In this document: piece by piece, positions 14,258 through 22,435 of the stretch | Layout of the letters: each line of letters begins with the position of its first letter | Position numbering within the stretch: position 1 is the first letter of the stretch | Assembly (NCBI GenBank): GCA_946611835.1 | Contig: CAMOEE010000011.1 | Span: 1 to 22,770, forward strand | DNA length: 22,770 bases | Direction: 5' to 3' | Source: an uncultured Treponema sp. | Lineage (GTDB): Bacteria; Spirochaetota; Spirochaetia; Treponematales; Treponemataceae | Notes under the pieces: generated by a model | Database searches by the model: none | What the model was told of the DNA's origin: nothing | The model's input: only the letters and a program-made list of their open reading frames with translations | Made by a program: the position numbers and the translations under genes

Positions 14258-15349
14258 ATGGCTGAAACACGAACGCTTAGGAACTTTGCTTCGCCGGCGG
14301 ACATTATCAAGACTGTGCTTGTTTTGATTGGTACTGTCGTTGTGGCGGCTAGCGGGTTTAATCTTCTGAAAGCTAATACTCTTTCTCAGGTGCCTACGAC
14401 TCTGCTTGCCATTGTCTGGGGCGTTTCTTTCGTTGTGCTGATTTTTTACTCTCTCAACCTTCTTGCACAGATTTTCCCGACAAAAATCTACAATAAAATC
14501 GTCCCTTATATTTTTATCGGACCGGCAGTGCTCATTATGGGCTGGTATCTTTTCCTTCCGACCTTGCGCTCTCTTATGCTGAGCTTCATGGATAAAAGCT
14601 CAACTAAATTCGTCTGGTTTGCCAATTACAAGTACCTTTTCACTGACCGTTCCATGCTGGTCTCAATCCGAAACACTCTGATTTGGCTTGTTCTCGGCAC
14701 AGGCTTCAGCGTTCTTATCGGACTCCTTGTCGCAATCCTGGCGGAGAGAAGCTACATTGAAAAAGGCGCGAAAACCTTTGTCTTCCTCCCCATGTCAATT
14801 TCACTTGTAGGGGCTGGCGTAATCTTCAAATTCATGTATTCGGCAAAATTCGGCGGGGCAGAGCAGATTGGCCTCTTGAATTCAATTGTCACCTCCTTGG
14901 GTTTTGCTCCTCAAAACTGGCTGGGAAAGGCTCCATGGAACAATCTCTTTTTGATTGCGATTTTTGTCTGGCTTCAGACAGGCTTTGCCATGGTCGTCCT
15001 TTCTGCGGCATTGAAGGCAGTTCCCGAAGAAATGCTTGAGGCTGCCAGAATCGACGGAGCCGGCGAATTCACGACCCTGGTAAAAATCGTCATTCCCAAT
15101 ATAAGGGCTTCTATTATCAGCGTTTCCACCACGATTCTTCTCGCGGCCTTGAAGTGCTTCGACATCGTTTACTCAATGACAAACGGAATGTTCGGTACGG
15201 AAGTTCTGGCCAGCCAGCAGTACAAGCAGATGTTCACATTCCAGAATTACGGGCGAGGCTCGGCAATCGCAATCCTGATTTTGATCGGCGTAAGCCCTGT
15301 AATTTACTATAACTTGAAAGAGTTCCACAATAAGGAGGCTTTTAAATGA
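14258..15349 (+). CDS. ABC sugar transporter permease, MalF-type (CUT1)
   Basis: The 363-residue membrane protein has two helices near the N-terminus (about 15-33 and 46-66) and a core of six helices beginning at YIFIGPAVLIMGWYLFLPTL. It contains the EAA loop that contacts the ATPase: EEMLEAARIDGAGEFTTLVKIVIPNI. This places it in the CUT1 oligosaccharide family, MalF side. It forms the channel with the next gene product. ATG 14258 is preceded by AGGAG. The stop overlaps the next start in an ATGA junction (15346-15349), and AAGGAGG inside its 3' end serves the second permease. No ATP-binding subunit is encoded in the locus. Confidence 0.95.
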   Translation: MAETRTLRNFASPADIIKTVLVLIGTVVVAASGFNLLKANTLSQVPTTLLAIVWGVSFVVLIFYSLNLLAQIFPTKIYNKIVPYIFIGPAVLIMGWYLFLPTLRSLMLSFMDKSSTKFVWFANYKYLFTDRSMLVSIRNTLIWLVLGTGFSVLIGLLVAILAERSYIEKGAKTFVFLPMSISLVGAGVIFKFMYSAKFGGAEQIGLLNSIVTSLGFAPQNWLGKAPWNNLFLIAIFVWLQTGFAMVVLSAALKAVPEEMLEAARIDGAGEFTTLVKIVIPNIRASIISVSTTILLAALKCFDIVYSMTNGMFGTEVLASQQYKQMFTFQNYGRGSAIAILILIGVSPVIYYNLKEFHNKEAFK

Positions 15350-16254
15350 AATCACAGGAAAAAATAAAAAAAGGCCCTTGGGCACTTCTGATTACACTGA
15401 TTCTCATTCTTTTTTGCATTTTGTGGACCCTTCCTACTGTGGGAATCCTGGTCACTTCATTCCGCACAGCTGATGCCGCTTCTTCGACGGGCTGGTGGCG
15501 TGCTTTTTCTGACTTGAAAAGCTTTACCCTGGACAATTACAACCAGGTTCTTTTCGGCCAGAGATTCAGCGTTGGTAATGCTTCTGGTACGGCAACTGTC
15601 CGCGGGGCGACTATGCTCAGCGCTTTCCTCTCTTCAATCACAGTCACCCTTCCTTCGGTCATCATTCCGATTCTGATTGCGGCGGCTGCGGCTTATGGTT
15701 TTGCCTGGCTCAGCTTTAAGGGGCGGAACATCATGTTTGCGACGATTATCGCTCTCCTTGTCGTTCCCCTGCAGATTTCCCTGATTCCGATTCTCCGTGA
15801 CTACAACAAGATTGGCCTTAACGGAACTTATCTTGGAATCTGGCTTGCCCACACAGGCTTTGGTCTGCCTCTTGCCACCTATATGATGTACAACTACATC
15901 TCTGGTCTGCCTCGCTCTATTCTTGAATCGGCCTTCATCGACGGAGCCAGCCATTTTACGACTTTTGTCCGCCTGATTCTGCCGCTTTCGGCACCTGCAA
16001 TCGCTTCATTCGCTATTTTCCAGTTCATCTGGGTCTGGAATGACATGCTGGTTTCCCTGGTCTTCCTTTCCGGGGCGGGGGCCAAGCTTCAGGTCGTAAC
16101 GGTTCGTCTTTTGAATATGGCGGGAACCCGTGGAACTGACTGGCACCTGCTTACGGCGGGAGCCTTTGTCTCCATGATTTTGCCTCTTGCGGTCTTCCTG
16201 GGCTTACAGAAATTCTTCGTCCGTGGACTTTTGGCCGGTTCGGTCAAGGGGTAA
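15346..16254 (+). CDS. ABC sugar transporter permease, MalG-type (CUT1)
   Basis: This 302-residue protein is the second channel subunit. It has a short basic N-terminus, a first membrane helix (about 11-35), a periplasmic segment rich in Ser, Gly and Thr (about 40-95), then five further helices. The EAA loop reads PRSILESAFIDGASHFTTFVRLILPLSAPAI, typical of MalG-type CUT1 permeases. Start ATG 15346 overlaps the first permease stop and has a strong AAGGAGG site, so both permeases should be made in equal amounts. Downstream is a gap of 236 bases holding a heptamer tract and a family II repeat before the GH13 gene. Confidence 0.95.
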   Translation: MKSQEKIKKGPWALLITLILILFCILWTLPTVGILVTSFRTADAASSTGWWRAFSDLKSFTLDNYNQVLFGQRFSVGNASGTATVRGATMLSAFLSSITVTLPSVIIPILIAAAAAYGFAWLSFKGRNIMFATIIALLVVPLQISLIPILRDYNKIGLNGTYLGIWLAHTGFGLPLATYMMYNYISGLPRSILESAFIDGASHFTTFVRLILPLSAPAIASFAIFQFIWVWNDMLVSLVFLSGAGAKLQVVTVRLLNMAGTRGTDWHLLTAGAFVSMILPLAVFLGLQKFFVRGLLAGSVKG

Positions 16255-16256
16255 TT

Positions 16257-16326
16257 GGAGTTAGGAGTTAGGAATTAGGAGTTAGCAGGTAGCAGGTAGC
16301 AGTTAGTAGTTTGCAGTTGGGAGTTT
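16257..16326 (+). repeat. Tandem heptanucleotide tract (10 units)
   Basis: Ten consecutive units of exactly seven bases start three bases after the permease stop: GGAGTTA twice, GGAATTA, GGAGTTA, GCAGGTA twice, GCAGTTA, GTAGTTT, GCAGTTG and GGAGTTT. No unit is shorter or longer, despite base changes. Read on the minus strand the units end in TCC or TGC and directly follow the 3' end of family II copy IIb. Confidence 0.9.
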
Positions 16327-16330
16327 TAAT

Positions 16331-16461
16331 GGGGAAAGTCTTCCCCTCGCTCCAATACCACTCACTACGCCGGAGAAGTCCGAGCAAGCTCTGCCTTCTC
16401 CGCTCCGTTCGGGTATTTACGCTACCCCTTCGCCTAGGGGCAAAGCCCCTAAAACCCCGGG
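16331..16461 (-). repeat. Family II structured element, copy IIb
   Basis: Read on the minus strand it opens with GGGGTTTTAGGGGC-TTT-GCCCC, then GCGAAGGGGTAGC. It has a middle inverted repeat GGAGAAG/CTTCTCC and closes with the hairpin GGGGAA-GACT-TTCCCC. This matches IIa and IIc in order, including the conserved GACT loop. It is antisense to the sugar operon and fills most of the gap before the GH13 gene. Confidence 0.82.
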
Positions 16462-16490
16462 ATTTTTTTTGACTGCCACATAGGAAAATT

Positions 16491-18344
16491 ATGTATCAGA
16501 AACAACTTGAAAGAAATATGGCGGAATTGACCTCCCGTCTTTATGAGCTTTACGGTCATCGCTGGGATTTTTATCAGATTCTCTCCCGCCTTGAAGGAAT
16601 TATGAAAAAGGCCGCAAGCCAGCGATTGAATACTTTTATGGAAGCCGCTGACAGGGAGGCTATCCGCGAGTTTTCGCAAGAAAACTCGTCAGAAAGAGCT
16701 GCCAATGAGTCTGTTCCTTGGTACCTCAGTGAAAAAACTGTGGGCATGATGCTTTATGTCGATTTGTTTGCCGGAAATTTGAGCGGTCTTATCGAAAAAA
16801 TTCCTTATCTCAAAAGTTTAGGCGTGAATTATGTTCACCTGATGCCTCTTTTTGACTGCCCTAAAGGTGAGAATGACGGCGGCTATGCGATTTCATCTTA
16901 CAGAAAGGTTCAGAGCCGACTGGGCACAATCGGGGACTTAAAGCTGGTTGCCGATGAATTTCACAAAAACGGAATCCGCCTTGTGCTGGATTTTGTCTTC
17001 AATCACACAAGCGATGAGCACGAATGGGCAAAAAAAGCCCGCAAAGGCGACCCTAAGTTCAAAGATTTCTATTACATCTACAAGGACAAGACCGAGGTTG
17101 ACAGCTGGAATGCCACTTTGCGGGAGATTTTTCCGACTGTCCGCCGCGGCTCTTTCACTTATCTTCCTGAGAACGATGAGTGGGTCTGGACGACCTTCAA
17201 TTCCTTTCAGTGGGATTTGAATTATTCCAATCCTGAAGTATTTCTCGCCATGGTCGAGGAAATGCTTTTTATCGCAAACCTTGGCGTGGATGTCCTCCGC
17301 CTTGATGCCCTTGCCTTTGTCTGGAAAGAGAAGGGCACTGTCTGCGAGAGTTTGCCCAAGGCTCACACCCTGATTCAGGCCTTTCAGTATGTCTCTTCTA
17401 TTGCCTGCCCAAGCCTTCAGTTCAAGAGCGAGGCGATTGTCCATCCTGACGAGGTAATCAAGTATATCAATGGCTCTGAGTGCCATTTGAGCTACAATCC
17501 CCTGCAGATGGCGCTTTTCTGGTCAACTGTCGCTACCCGGGACACAAGGCTGCTCTCAACTTCGCTCAAAAATCGCTGGCATATCCCGGAAAATTGTGCA
17601 TGGGTAAACTACATCCGCTGCCACGACGACATTGGCTGGACTTTCAGTGATGAAGATGCCGCCCGCCTTGGAATCAACGGCTTCAATCACCGCCAGTTTT
17701 TGAACCGCTTTTTTACCGGCCGTTTTGAAGGCTCCTTTGCCACAGGCGAGCCTTTCCAGCTCAATCCCACGACCGGTGACTGCCGGATCTGCGGAACAAT
17801 GGCGAGTCTTGCGGGCCTGGAGCAGGCCGAAAATCGAAATGATGAGGAACTTCGCCGTATGGCAGTTTCCCGCATGAAGATGATGTACGCCGTTCAGATG
17901 GCTTTGCCGGGGCTTCCTCTTTTGTATGCCGGGGACGAAAAGGCTTTGCTCAACGATTACTCATACCGGGACGATAAGAGCAAAAAAGACGACTCCCGCT
18001 GGGTTCACAGAATCAAGATCGACTGGAGCAAAAAAAGCGAATACAAGTCACAGGAGATGGTGGCTGATTTCGTTAAGAAAGTGATTGCCCTTAGAAAAGA
18101 AGAGCCCATGCTGGGCGGAAGCGAAATCTTCTTCTACGACATTCAGGACAGTCATGTTTTTGCTTTCCGTCGTGGAACGATTCATGTCGTTGCGAATTTT
18201 TCAGACAGCCCGGCTGAGTTTATGATTGACGCATGGAGCGAAAACAGCAGGGACTTGCTTTCAGGTCGGAATTTCTGGAATCACCAGAAGCAGCTTCTTT
18301 CCCCTTACGAAGTCAGATGGTTGAAGGAGATAATTGAAAACTGA
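16491..18344 (+). CDS. GH13 subfamily 4 enzyme, amylosucrase-like (or sucrose hydrolase)
   Basis: The 617-residue protein has a helical N-terminal domain (about 1-75), a GH13 barrel and a C-terminal beta domain. Catalytic residues are Asp272 (DVLRLDALAF, nucleophile), Glu314 (FKSEAI, acid/base) and Asp379 (RCHDDIGW). Subfamily markers are strong: Asp129 in NDGGYAISSYR and Arg503 in DDSRWVHR match the salt bridge closing the sucrose pocket of Neisseria amylosucrase (Asp144-Arg509, from memory). FNHRQFLNRFF and GDCRICGTMASLAGLE are also characteristic. Amylosucrase converts sucrose to fructose plus alpha-glucan. A sucrose hydrolase of the same subfamily cannot be excluded. No signal peptide is visible, so it should act in the cytoplasm. 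AGGAAA precedes ATG 16491. Confidence 0.88.
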   Translation: MYQKQLERNMAELTSRLYELYGHRWDFYQILSRLEGIMKKAASQRLNTFMEAADREAIREFSQENSSERAANESVPWYLSEKTVGMMLYVDLFAGNLSGLIEKIPYLKSLGVNYVHLMPLFDCPKGENDGGYAISSYRKVQSRLGTIGDLKLVADEFHKNGIRLVLDFVFNHTSDEHEWAKKARKGDPKFKDFYYIYKDKTEVDSWNATLREIFPTVRRGSFTYLPENDEWVWTTFNSFQWDLNYSNPEVFLAMVEEMLFIANLGVDVLRLDALAFVWKEKGTVCESLPKAHTLIQAFQYVSSIACPSLQFKSEAIVHPDEVIKYINGSECHLSYNPLQMALFWSTVATRDTRLLSTSLKNRWHIPENCAWVNYIRCHDDIGWTFSDEDAARLGINGFNHRQFLNRFFTGRFEGSFATGEPFQLNPTTGDCRICGTMASLAGLEQAENRNDEELRRMAVSRMKMMYAVQMALPGLPLLYAGDEKALLNDYSYRDDKSKKDDSRWVHRIKIDWSKKSEYKSQEMVADFVKKVIALRKEEPMLGGSEIFFYDIQDSHVFAFRRGTIHVVANFSDSPAEFMIDAWSENSRDLLSGRNFWNHQKQLLSPYEVRWLKEIIEN

Positions 18345-18349
18345 AAAAT

Positions 18350-18472
18350 AAACCACAGATTACACAGATGTCACAGATTTTATATTTTGTAATAAGAAAG
18401 TCTTTCGTAATAACACGAACGATTTTTTTATGACAAAAAATTAATCTGTGTAATCTGTGACATCTGTGGTTA
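18350..18472. repeat. Family III element, copy IIIc
   Basis: The left arm reads AACCACAGAT then TA and GT nonamers; the right arm on the minus strand reads AACCACAGAT then GT and TA. The same units are thus in swapped order. The centre contains AAGAAAGTCTTTCGTAAT (18394-18411), 15 of 18 bases identical to the hairpin core of IIIb. It lies between the GH13 and GH65 genes, ending eight bases before the GGGAG ribosome site of the latter. Confidence 0.87.
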
Positions 18473-18490
18473 AAAACTTTGGGAGATTTT

Positions 18491-21457
18491 ATGACTTTCA
18501 CTACGAATAAATTTGGTGGCGGGGACACCGCTAGAAACGAAACTCTTTTCACTGTCGGAAACGGTAATCTTGGCTTTCGGGGCGATACTGAGGAAAAATC
18601 CGGGACTTTTCACAAGGGAACCTACATCAACGGATTTTACGACTCCGAGCCGATTCAGTATGGAGAGACGGCTTACGGTTATGCTAAGAATCATGAGACA
18701 ATCTTAAATCTTCCAGACCCCAAGCGTATTGAAATGAAGGTTGATTCCCACCCCTTTGACCTTTTTGGCTCTGACGGAAGCAAAATCACTTCTTTTTCTC
18801 TGAAACTTGATGAAAAAAGGGGAATCATGACCCGCCTTACGGACTGGACTTGTGGAGAAAGCTCAGTCTCCCTTGAAAGCGAGCGCCTTGTCTCTTTTGC
18901 CCGTGAAGACTGCGCCTTAATCCGCTACACCGTGACCAACACTTCACAAAAGGATGAGAAAATTGCTCTGGCTTCTGCAATCGACACTGAGACCGGAAAT
19001 ATTCTCGCTGAGGAAGACCCCAGAATTGGAGCAAAATTCACTCATCAGCCGCTCATAATCGACGAGACTTTTACTTTTGACAATCTTTCTTTTACAGCCC
19101 ATACCCAGAATTCAGGACTTCTTCTTGCGGGCTGTGCGATAAATCAGCTTGAAGTTGACGGAAAAGCTCTTAACTTTGGGAATGGAGGCTCAGTTTACAT
19201 CAGGGAGCTTTCCATGCTGATTCCTTCCCGGGGGCTTGAATTCACCCTGCCCAAAGGAAAGTCTTTTACCCTCACAAAATTCATTACCTACTGCCATGCA
19301 AAAAGCGATGAGACGGATTTGAAAAGTCTTTACGAAAAAACTTGCAGGACCTGTAAAGAATTTGCCGAAGGCGGATTTGAAAAGGCTTCAAAAGAACAGG
19401 CAGATTTCCTTTCTGATTTCTGGAAAATTGCGGACATCAGCATTGAAGAAAATGAAAATCCTCCTGATTCAAAAGAAAAAAGCGGGGCTGAAAAATCATC
19501 CCTTGAAGAAGCCCTTCGCTTCAATCTTTTTCACCTTTTGCAGTCTGCAGGACGAAACGGAAGGGCCAGCATTGCGGCAAAGGGACTTACCAGCGAGGGC
19601 TATGAAGGTCACTTTTTCTGGGACAGCGAAAGTTATGTCTGCCCACTTTTCACTTACACAGCTCCAAATGTGGCAAAAAAACTTCTGGAGTACCGCTCTT
19701 CAATCCTCGATAAGGCAAAAGAGCGTGCTAAAGTTATGAGTCTCAAAGGTGCCCTTTACCCCTGGCGGACAATTTCAGGCGAGGAGACAAGCGCTTACTT
19801 TCCGGCCGGGACTGCCCAGTATCACATTAACGCTGACATAATTTTTGCATTAAACAGATTTTTAAACGCTCACGAAAATGATTTGGGCTTTGACAAAAAA
19901 TCAGTTGAGGAAATGTGCGCCGAGACAGCCAGAATGTGGGCTTCTCTTGGAAGTTTTTCTGAAAACAAGGGCGGCTCATTCGTAATCAACGATGTCACAG
20001 GACCTGATGAATATACGGCAATCGTAAACAACAACACTTTCACAAATCTCATGGCCCGTGAGAATCTTGAAATCTCGGCAAAAAGGGCAGGGGAGAGTGC
20101 AAGCGAAGCTGAAAAAGCAGACTGGAAGAAGATTGCCCAAAAAATGTACATTCCTTTTGACAAGGAGAAAAGCATTTATCCTCAGGATGACAGCTTTATG
20201 GACAAGGCGGACTGGAATTTTGAAGGAACTCCCAGAGAAAACTACCCCCTCTTGCTTCATTATCATCCTCTGGTGATTTACCGCCACCGTGTTTTAAAGC
20301 AGCCTGATCTGGTTCTGGCTCAGTTCTTGCTTAGCAGGCGATTTACTCTTGCAGAAAAAATCCGGAATTTTGACTTTTACGAAAAATACACCACGGGCGA
20401 TTCCTCTCTTTCTCACTGCATTATGAGCATTATGGCCGCCCAGACCGGAAACGAGGAAAAAGCCCTGGATTACTTCAACAAAACCGTCCGCATGGATATT
20501 GACGATGTGAACGGAAACAGCCGGGACGGAATCCATACTGCCTGCATGGCCGGAAGCTGGATGAGCCTGGTCTACGGCTTTGCGGGTTTTGAGGACTATG
20601 GCGGTGACTTTTCTTTTAATCCCCATCTTCCAAAAGGCTGGAAAAAACTTTCCTTTTCACTGGCGATTCGCGGCTCTATTCTTGATGTCACTCTCACTCA
20701 GAATGAGGCATTTTATTCTCTGCGGGAGGGAGGAGAGCTTGAGCTTTCTCATCGTAACGAAAAATTTGTTTTGAAATCCGGGGAGAAAAAATCATTTTCG
20801 CTCAAGAGAAAACTTGGTGCGGTTCTTTTTGACTTGGATGGAGTTGTCACGGACACGGCTCCTCTTCATTTTAAGGCTTGGAAAGTCATGGCAGATGAAG
20901 AAGGCCTACGCTTCGACGAGGAAATCAACAAAAAACTTCTTGGAATTTCCCGTGAGGCTTCGCTTGAAGTGATTCTAAAGGAAAACGGAGTTGAATGGAC
21001 GGCTGAAAAAAAAGCTCTCTGGTGCAGTAAGAAAAACGAGATTTACAAAAAATCTCTCGAAACTCTTTCTGAAAAAGACATTCTTCCCGGAATCAAAAAA
21101 CTTCTTGAAGATTTGAAAGCACAGGGAATCAAGGCCGCTCTTGCCTCAAGCAGCAAAAATGCCCCCGCAATTCTGGAGAGGCTGGGAATCAGCGGATATT
21201 TTTCTGCCATAGCCGATGCCGCCAAAGTACAGAAGGCAAAGCCTGAGCCGGACTTGTTCCTGGAAGCCGCCGAAAAATGCGGAGTCTGGTACGATGACTG
21301 CGTGGGAATAGAAGATGCAGAATCGGGCGTAATGGCAATCAAAAAGGCAGGCATGAAGTCAGTAGGAATCGAAAGCTCGGTCAAACTGCCAGACGCTGAC
21401 TTGCGATTGCCTTCAACCGCCGAACTGACTTACGAGAAATTACTAGCCCTGTTTTAA
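18491..21457 (+). CDS. Bifunctional GH65 disaccharide phosphorylase / beta-phosphoglucomutase
   Basis: This 988-residue fusion joins two steps. Residues 1 to about 770 are a GH65 phosphorylase: N-terminal beta domain with NGNLGFRGD, a helical barrel with GHFFWDSES, general acid Glu507 in DVTGPDEY, and the phosphate-binding TTGDSSLS. Such enzymes split an alpha-glucobiose with phosphate to give beta-glucose 1-phosphate. Residues about 776-988 are a HAD-type beta-phosphoglucomutase: Asp781 and Asp783 in FDLDGVVTDTAPLH, ASSSKN, Lys917 in KPEPDLF, and Glu941-Asp942 in GIEDAESG. This part would make glucose 6-phosphate. Substrate (maltose, kojibiose, nigerose, trehalose or another) is unclear. ATG 18491 follows GGGAG; the TTG at 18479 is rejected. 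Cytoplasmic. Confidence 0.9.
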   Translation: MTFTTNKFGGGDTARNETLFTVGNGNLGFRGDTEEKSGTFHKGTYINGFYDSEPIQYGETAYGYAKNHETILNLPDPKRIEMKVDSHPFDLFGSDGSKITSFSLKLDEKRGIMTRLTDWTCGESSVSLESERLVSFAREDCALIRYTVTNTSQKDEKIALASAIDTETGNILAEEDPRIGAKFTHQPLIIDETFTFDNLSFTAHTQNSGLLLAGCAINQLEVDGKALNFGNGGSVYIRELSMLIPSRGLEFTLPKGKSFTLTKFITYCHAKSDETDLKSLYEKTCRTCKEFAEGGFEKASKEQADFLSDFWKIADISIEENENPPDSKEKSGAEKSSLEEALRFNLFHLLQSAGRNGRASIAAKGLTSEGYEGHFFWDSESYVCPLFTYTAPNVAKKLLEYRSSILDKAKERAKVMSLKGALYPWRTISGEETSAYFPAGTAQYHINADIIFALNRFLNAHENDLGFDKKSVEEMCAETARMWASLGSFSENKGGSFVINDVTGPDEYTAIVNNNTFTNLMARENLEISAKRAGESASEAEKADWKKIAQKMYIPFDKEKSIYPQDDSFMDKADWNFEGTPRENYPLLLHYHPLVIYRHRVLKQPDLVLAQFLLSRRFTLAEKIRNFDFYEKYTTGDSSLSHCIMSIMAAQTGNEEKALDYFNKTVRMDIDDVNGNSRDGIHTACMAGSWMSLVYGFAGFEDYGGDFSFNPHLPKGWKKLSFSLAIRGSILDVTLTQNEAFYSLREGGELELSHRNEKFVLKSGEKKSFSLKRKLGAVLFDLDGVVTDTAPLHFKAWKVMADEEGLRFDEEINKKLLGISREASLEVILKENGVEWTAEKKALWCSKKNEIYKKSLETLSEKDILPGIKKLLEDLKAQGIKAALASSSKNAPAILERLGISGYFSAIADAAKVQKAKPEPDLFLEAAEKCGVWYDDCVGIEDAESGVMAIKKAGMKSVGIESSVKLPDADLRLPSTAELTYEKLLALF

Positions 21458-21469
21458 TAGGAGACTTTT

Positions 21470-22435
21470 ATGAAAAAATATGATGTTCTTGCTCTTGGTG
21501 AGATTTTGATTGATTTTACTTTTGCCGGTACTAATGCCGACGGGAAAAAGGTCTACGAAGAAAACCCGGGCGGCGCTCCCGCTAACTGTGTGTCTGCCGT
21601 CTCCAAGCTTGGGGGGCGGGGAGCTTTTATCGGCATGACAGGGCGGGACAGCTTTGGTGAGGACCTTCGCCGTGTCCTTTCAGAAATCAATGTTGACACC
21701 AGCGGAATGCGCTATTGCGAAAGTCAGCACACGACCCTTGCTTTCGTGAGCCTCGACCCCAGCGGTGAGAGGCATTTTTCTTTCTGCAGAAATCCCGGGG
21801 CTGACACTCAGATTGCTCCAGAAAACCTGGACCAGGAAATGCTTAAAAATGCAAGAATCTTACACATAGGCTCACTCTCCCTCACTGATGAGCCAGCAAA
21901 ATCTGCGACCCTTGCCGCAATTGACATCGTAAAAAAGGCAGGCGGACTCATTTCCTATGACCCGAATTACCGTGCAAACTTGTGGAAGGGCAGGCCGGAC
22001 GCAATCGATTTAATGAAAAGCATTTTCCCTATGGCCGACACAGTGAAAGTGAGTGACGAAGAGCTTGCCCTTCTTTTCGGAGAAAAAACGACACCCGAAG
22101 AAGGCGGAAACATGCTTCTTGGTTTGGGACCAAGATTGGCGATGATAACTCTAGGCCCCAAAGGTGTTTTCTATTCTGCAAAATTGCCGGACGGAAGCCG
22201 AATCAATGGCACTGTGGGCTGTAAGAGCGTTAAGGTCGTTGATACCACGGGGGCAGGCGACAGCTTCACAGGCGGAATGCTCTATCGCCTCACAAGAAGG
22301 GAAAATCCGCTCGGTTTCACAAAGACTGAACTTGAGGAAGATTTGAACTTTGCGAATACTGTCGCTTCGATTTGTGTTACTAGAAGAGGCGCAATTCCGG
22401 CTCTTCCGACGCTTGAAGAGGTTGAGAAATTTTAG
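21470..22435 (+). CDS. PfkB-family fructokinase
   Basis: The 321-residue product phosphorylates a sugar, most likely fructose to fructose 6-phosphate, with ATP. PfkB hallmarks are the N-terminal ALGEILIDF and NPGGAPANCVSAVSKLGG substrate-binding region, the middle SYDPNYRANLW, and the C-terminal DTTGAGDSFTGG with catalytic Asp264. The GGAPAN motif and overall pattern favour fructokinase over ribokinase or 2-keto-3-deoxygluconate kinase. It starts 12 bases after the phosphorylase fusion gene, with AGGAG seven bases upstream, so both should be cotranscribed. Its presence is the best sign that the locus handles a fructose-containing sugar. The stop codon lies inside the first bases of a family II repeat. 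Confidence 0.93.
   Translation: MKKYDVLALGEILIDFTFAGTNADGKKVYEENPGGAPANCVSAVSKLGGRGAFIGMTGRDSFGEDLRRVLSEINVDTSGMRYCESQHTTLAFVSLDPSGERHFSFCRNPGADTQIAPENLDQEMLKNARILHIGSLSLTDEPAKSATLAAIDIVKKAGGLISYDPNYRANLWKGRPDAIDLMKSIFPMADTVKVSDEELALLFGEKTTPEEGGNMLLGLGPRLAMITLGPKGVFYSAKLPDGSRINGTVGCKSVKVVDTTGAGDSFTGGMLYRLTRRENPLGFTKTELEEDLNFANTVASICVTRRGAIPALPTLEEVEKF

Noticed and set aside
14065..14265. 66-codon open frame between binding protein and permease
   Set aside because: It runs through the family I repeat and its hairpins, has no ribosome site and gives a basic low-complexity product; the DNA is better explained as a structured spacer.
16469..16497. Promoter before the GH13 gene (TTGACT at 16469-16474)
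   Set aside because: No acceptable -10 box lies at 15-19 bases downstream; the expected position falls in the coding start.
18429..18456. Promoter inside family III copy IIIc (TATGAC, then TAATCT)
   Set aside because: Both boxes are weak and the second lies within the CACAGAT repeat arm, so the match is likely a by-product of the repeat.
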